A DNA stretch of 64,000 nt from Actinomadura cremea. GTDB taxonomy: Bacteria; Actinomycetota; Actinomycetes; Streptosporangiales; Streptosporangiaceae. The stretch covers positions 110,730-174,729 of the forward strand of contig NZ_BMRF01000017.1 in assembly GCF_014648495.1 (NCBI RefSeq). The letters run 5' to 3'. Position 1 is the stretch's first letter; each line of letters opens with the position of its first letter. Below the pieces are notes generated by a model that ran no database searches, was not told where the DNA came from, and saw nothing but the letters and a program-made list of their open reading frames with translations. Below, in pieces: positions 62,441 to 64,000 of this stretch. A program made the position numbers and the translations under genes.

Positions 62441-63934
62441 ATGCGCGACGAGGGACTGGGCTCCTGGCCGGTGCGGCGGGCCCGGATGACTCCGGACCGG
62501 ATCGCCCTGGTGCACGGCGAACGCCGGGACACCTACGCCGGCCTGGCCCGCCGCACCGCCGCGCTCGCGCGGGGGCTGCGCGGGCTCGGGGTGCGGCGCG
62601 GCGACAGGGTCGGCTACCTGGGCCCGAACCATCCGGCCCACCTGGAGACGCTGTTCGCGTCGGCGTCGCTCGGGGCGGTGTTCGTGCCGGTCAACGCCCG
62701 GTCGGCGGCGCCCGAGCTGGCGCACGTCCTGACGGACGCGGGGGTGTCGGTCCTCGTGCACACCGCCGCGGCGGGACCGCTGGTCGACGAGGCGGCACCG
62801 CCGGGGCTGCGCGAGCGCCTCGTCGTCGGGGAGGCCCGCTACGAGGAGATGGCCGGCGGGGACGCCGAGCCGGCCGACGAACCGGTGGGCCTGGACGACC
62901 CCTGCATGATCATGTACACGTCGGGGAGCACCGGACGGCCGAAGGGGGCCGTGCTCAGCCACGGCAACCTGACGTGGAACTGCGTCAACGTCCTGGTGGA
63001 GTCGGACCTGTCCGGCTCCGAGGTGGCGCTGGTGGCCGCCCCGCTCTTCCACACCGCGGCCCTGGGGATGACCTGCCTGCCGACCCTCCTCAAGGGCGGC
63101 ACCGCCGTCCTCATGGAGTCCTTCGACCCGGCCGCGGCCCTGGACCTGATCGCCCGGCACCGCGTCACCCTCCTGTTCGGGGTGCCGACGATGTACGACG
63201 CGATCGCCGCCCAGCCGGGCTGGGCGGGCGCCGACCTGTCCAGCGTCCGCACGCTGCTCTGCGGCGGGGCCCCGGTCCCGGCCGCGACCATCCGGCGGTA
63301 CCTGGACCGCGGCCTGGCGTTCGTCCAGGGGTACGGGATGACCGAGACCTCACCGGGCGCGCTCGTCCTCGACCCGGCCGCGGCGCGGACGAAGGCCGGG
63401 ACCGCGGGGGTCCCCTCGTTCTTCACCGACGTGCGGGTGGTCGATCCGTCCGGACGTCCCGTGCCCGAGGGCGAGCGGGGGGAGATCGTGGTGCGGGGCC
63501 CGAACGTCATGCTCGGCTACTGGAACCGGCCCGCCGCCACGGACGAGGCCCTCGCCGGCGGGTGGATGCACTCCGGGGACGTCGCGACCGTCGACGCGGA
63601 CGGGTACGTCACCATCGTCGACCGGATCAAGGACATGATCATCTCGGGTGGGGAGAACGTCTACCCCGCCGAGGTGGAGGCCGCCCTCTACGAGCATCCC
63701 GCGGTCGAGCTGTGCACGGTCGTCGGGGCGCCCGACCCCAAGTGGGGCGAGGTCCCGCGCGCGATCGTCGTCCTGCGCCCCGGCGCGAGCGCCACGTCCG
63801 ACGAGATCCGCGGCCACCTGCGCGACCGTCTCGCCGGATACAAGGTGCCCAAGAGCGTCGAGTTCTGGGACGATCTGCCGCGCACCGGGTCCGGGAAGAT
63901 CCAGAAGTCGGTGGTGCGGGAGCGGCTGCGGTGA
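62441..63934 (+). CDS. fcs: Feruloyl-CoA synthetase-like acyl-CoA ligase
   Basis: A 497-residue ANL-superfamily adenylating enzyme. P-loop-like MYTSGSTGRPKG, GYGMTETSPG (A5 motif), WMHSGDVATVDADGY with IVDRIKDMIISGGENVYPAEVE, and the C-terminal catalytic lysine in RTGSGKIQKS are all present. With ech directly upstream (25-base gap, GGGGAGG site) it most likely activates ferulate, p-coumarate or caffeate to CoA thioesters, which may also be the inducer sensed by the PaaX regulator. Substrate is inferred from context; a medium-chain acyl ligase is the alternative. Confidence 0.87.
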   Translation: MRDEGLGSWPVRRARMTPDRIALVHGERRDTYAGLARRTAALARGLRGLGVRRGDRVGYLGPNHPAHLETLFASASLGAVFVPVNARSAAPELAHVLTDAGVSVLVHTAAAGPLVDEAAPPGLRERLVVGEARYEEMAGGDAEPADEPVGLDDPCMIMYTSGSTGRPKGAVLSHGNLTWNCVNVLVESDLSGSEVALVAAPLFHTAALGMTCLPTLLKGGTAVLMESFDPAAALDLIARHRVTLLFGVPTMYDAIAAQPGWAGADLSSVRTLLCGGAPVPAATIRRYLDRGLAFVQGYGMTETSPGALVLDPAAARTKAGTAGVPSFFTDVRVVDPSGRPVPEGERGEIVVRGPNVMLGYWNRPAATDEALAGGWMHSGDVATVDADGYVTIVDRIKDMIISGGENVYPAEVEAALYEHPAVELCTVVGAPDPKWGEVPRAIVVLRPGASATSDEIRGHLRDRLAGYKVPKSVEFWDDLPRTGSGKIQKSVVRERLR

Positions 63935-63975
63935 CGCCGGGCGGCTCCGGGGCGCCGGTGCGGGATGATCGGGCG

Positions 63976-64000
63976 ATGGCCCGCACCGACCCGCCCGAGC
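63976..64000 (+). CDS. Possible start of a further gene (partial)
   Basis: An ATG at 63976 opens a frame (MARTDPPE) that runs to the window end. GATGAT (63964-63969) lies 6 bases before it, like the leaderless starts elsewhere in the window. Too little is visible for identification. Confidence 0.3.

Overview
The window is high-GC DNA (roughly 70% or more, strong G/C at third codon positions, many GTG starts, several -10 boxes 6-7 nt from the start codon). This suggests a mycelial actinobacterium of the Streptosporangiales/Thermomonosporaceae (Actinomadura-like) or Streptomyces type. The organism is inferred from composition and gene families only. The region is almost entirely accessory carbon catabolism: glycoside scavenging on the left, and aromatic/organic-acid uptake and turnover on the right. 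No tRNA, rRNA, transposase or CRISPR array was seen.

Region 1 (1-19450) is a glucuronide/glycoside island. After the tail of a glycoside hydrolase-like gene comes a plus-strand run: an Opp/Dpp-type ABC importer (635-5840, with a permease-ATPase fusion), a GH1 beta-glucosidase, an MFS glycoside transporter, a GH3 beta-glucosidase, a GH2 beta-glucuronidase, and then larE and larB. Facing it on the minus strand are larC and a larA-family gene. Divergent from larA are uronate isomerase (uxaC) and a fructuronate reductase-like dehydrogenase (uxuB). Three near-identical LacI-type operators (TGGCAAC-NN-NTTGCC), each overlapping a -35 hexamer, tie these units into one regulon. No mannonate dehydratase or KDG kinase is present. 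I propose that D-mannonate made by UxuB is converted to D-gluconate by the nickel-pincer LarA homologue, which would be a hexuronate route bypassing KDG. This is the most novel idea in the window.

Region 2 (19425-20534) is a small gene graveyard: pieces of a LacI regulator, an internally deleted nagA and the C-terminal half of a ROK protein.

Region 3 (20546-31624) holds a sugar ABC importer without its own ATPase plus a GH78 rhamnosidase (minus strand), a divergent AraC regulator, an AAHS-type MFS permease, a decayed geranylgeranyl-reductase-like gene, a PhyH dioxygenase and a second, closely related AraC regulator. A small membrane protein and a histidine phosphatase follow.

Region 4 (32986-49247) is a second, paralogous rhamnosidase system: a DeoR regulator, then GH78, lipoprotein, two permeases, a 1242-aa GH106-like hydrolase, a Tat-exported PhoD phosphatase and an arabinose/fucose-isomerase-like protein. 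It ends at a strong bidirectional terminator. DeoR-type sites lie at both promoters. A second PhoD with a candidate PHO box faces it.

Region 5 (49334-64000) has a P450 plus PaaX-type regulator, divergent from an Opp-type importer operon that runs on into MmgE/PrpD and CapA genes. A second PaaX regulator follows, then a ferulate operon (vdh-ech-fcs) in which vanillin dehydrogenase has lost its catalytic core. A perfect 12-1-12 palindrome sits at the predicted start site of that operon.
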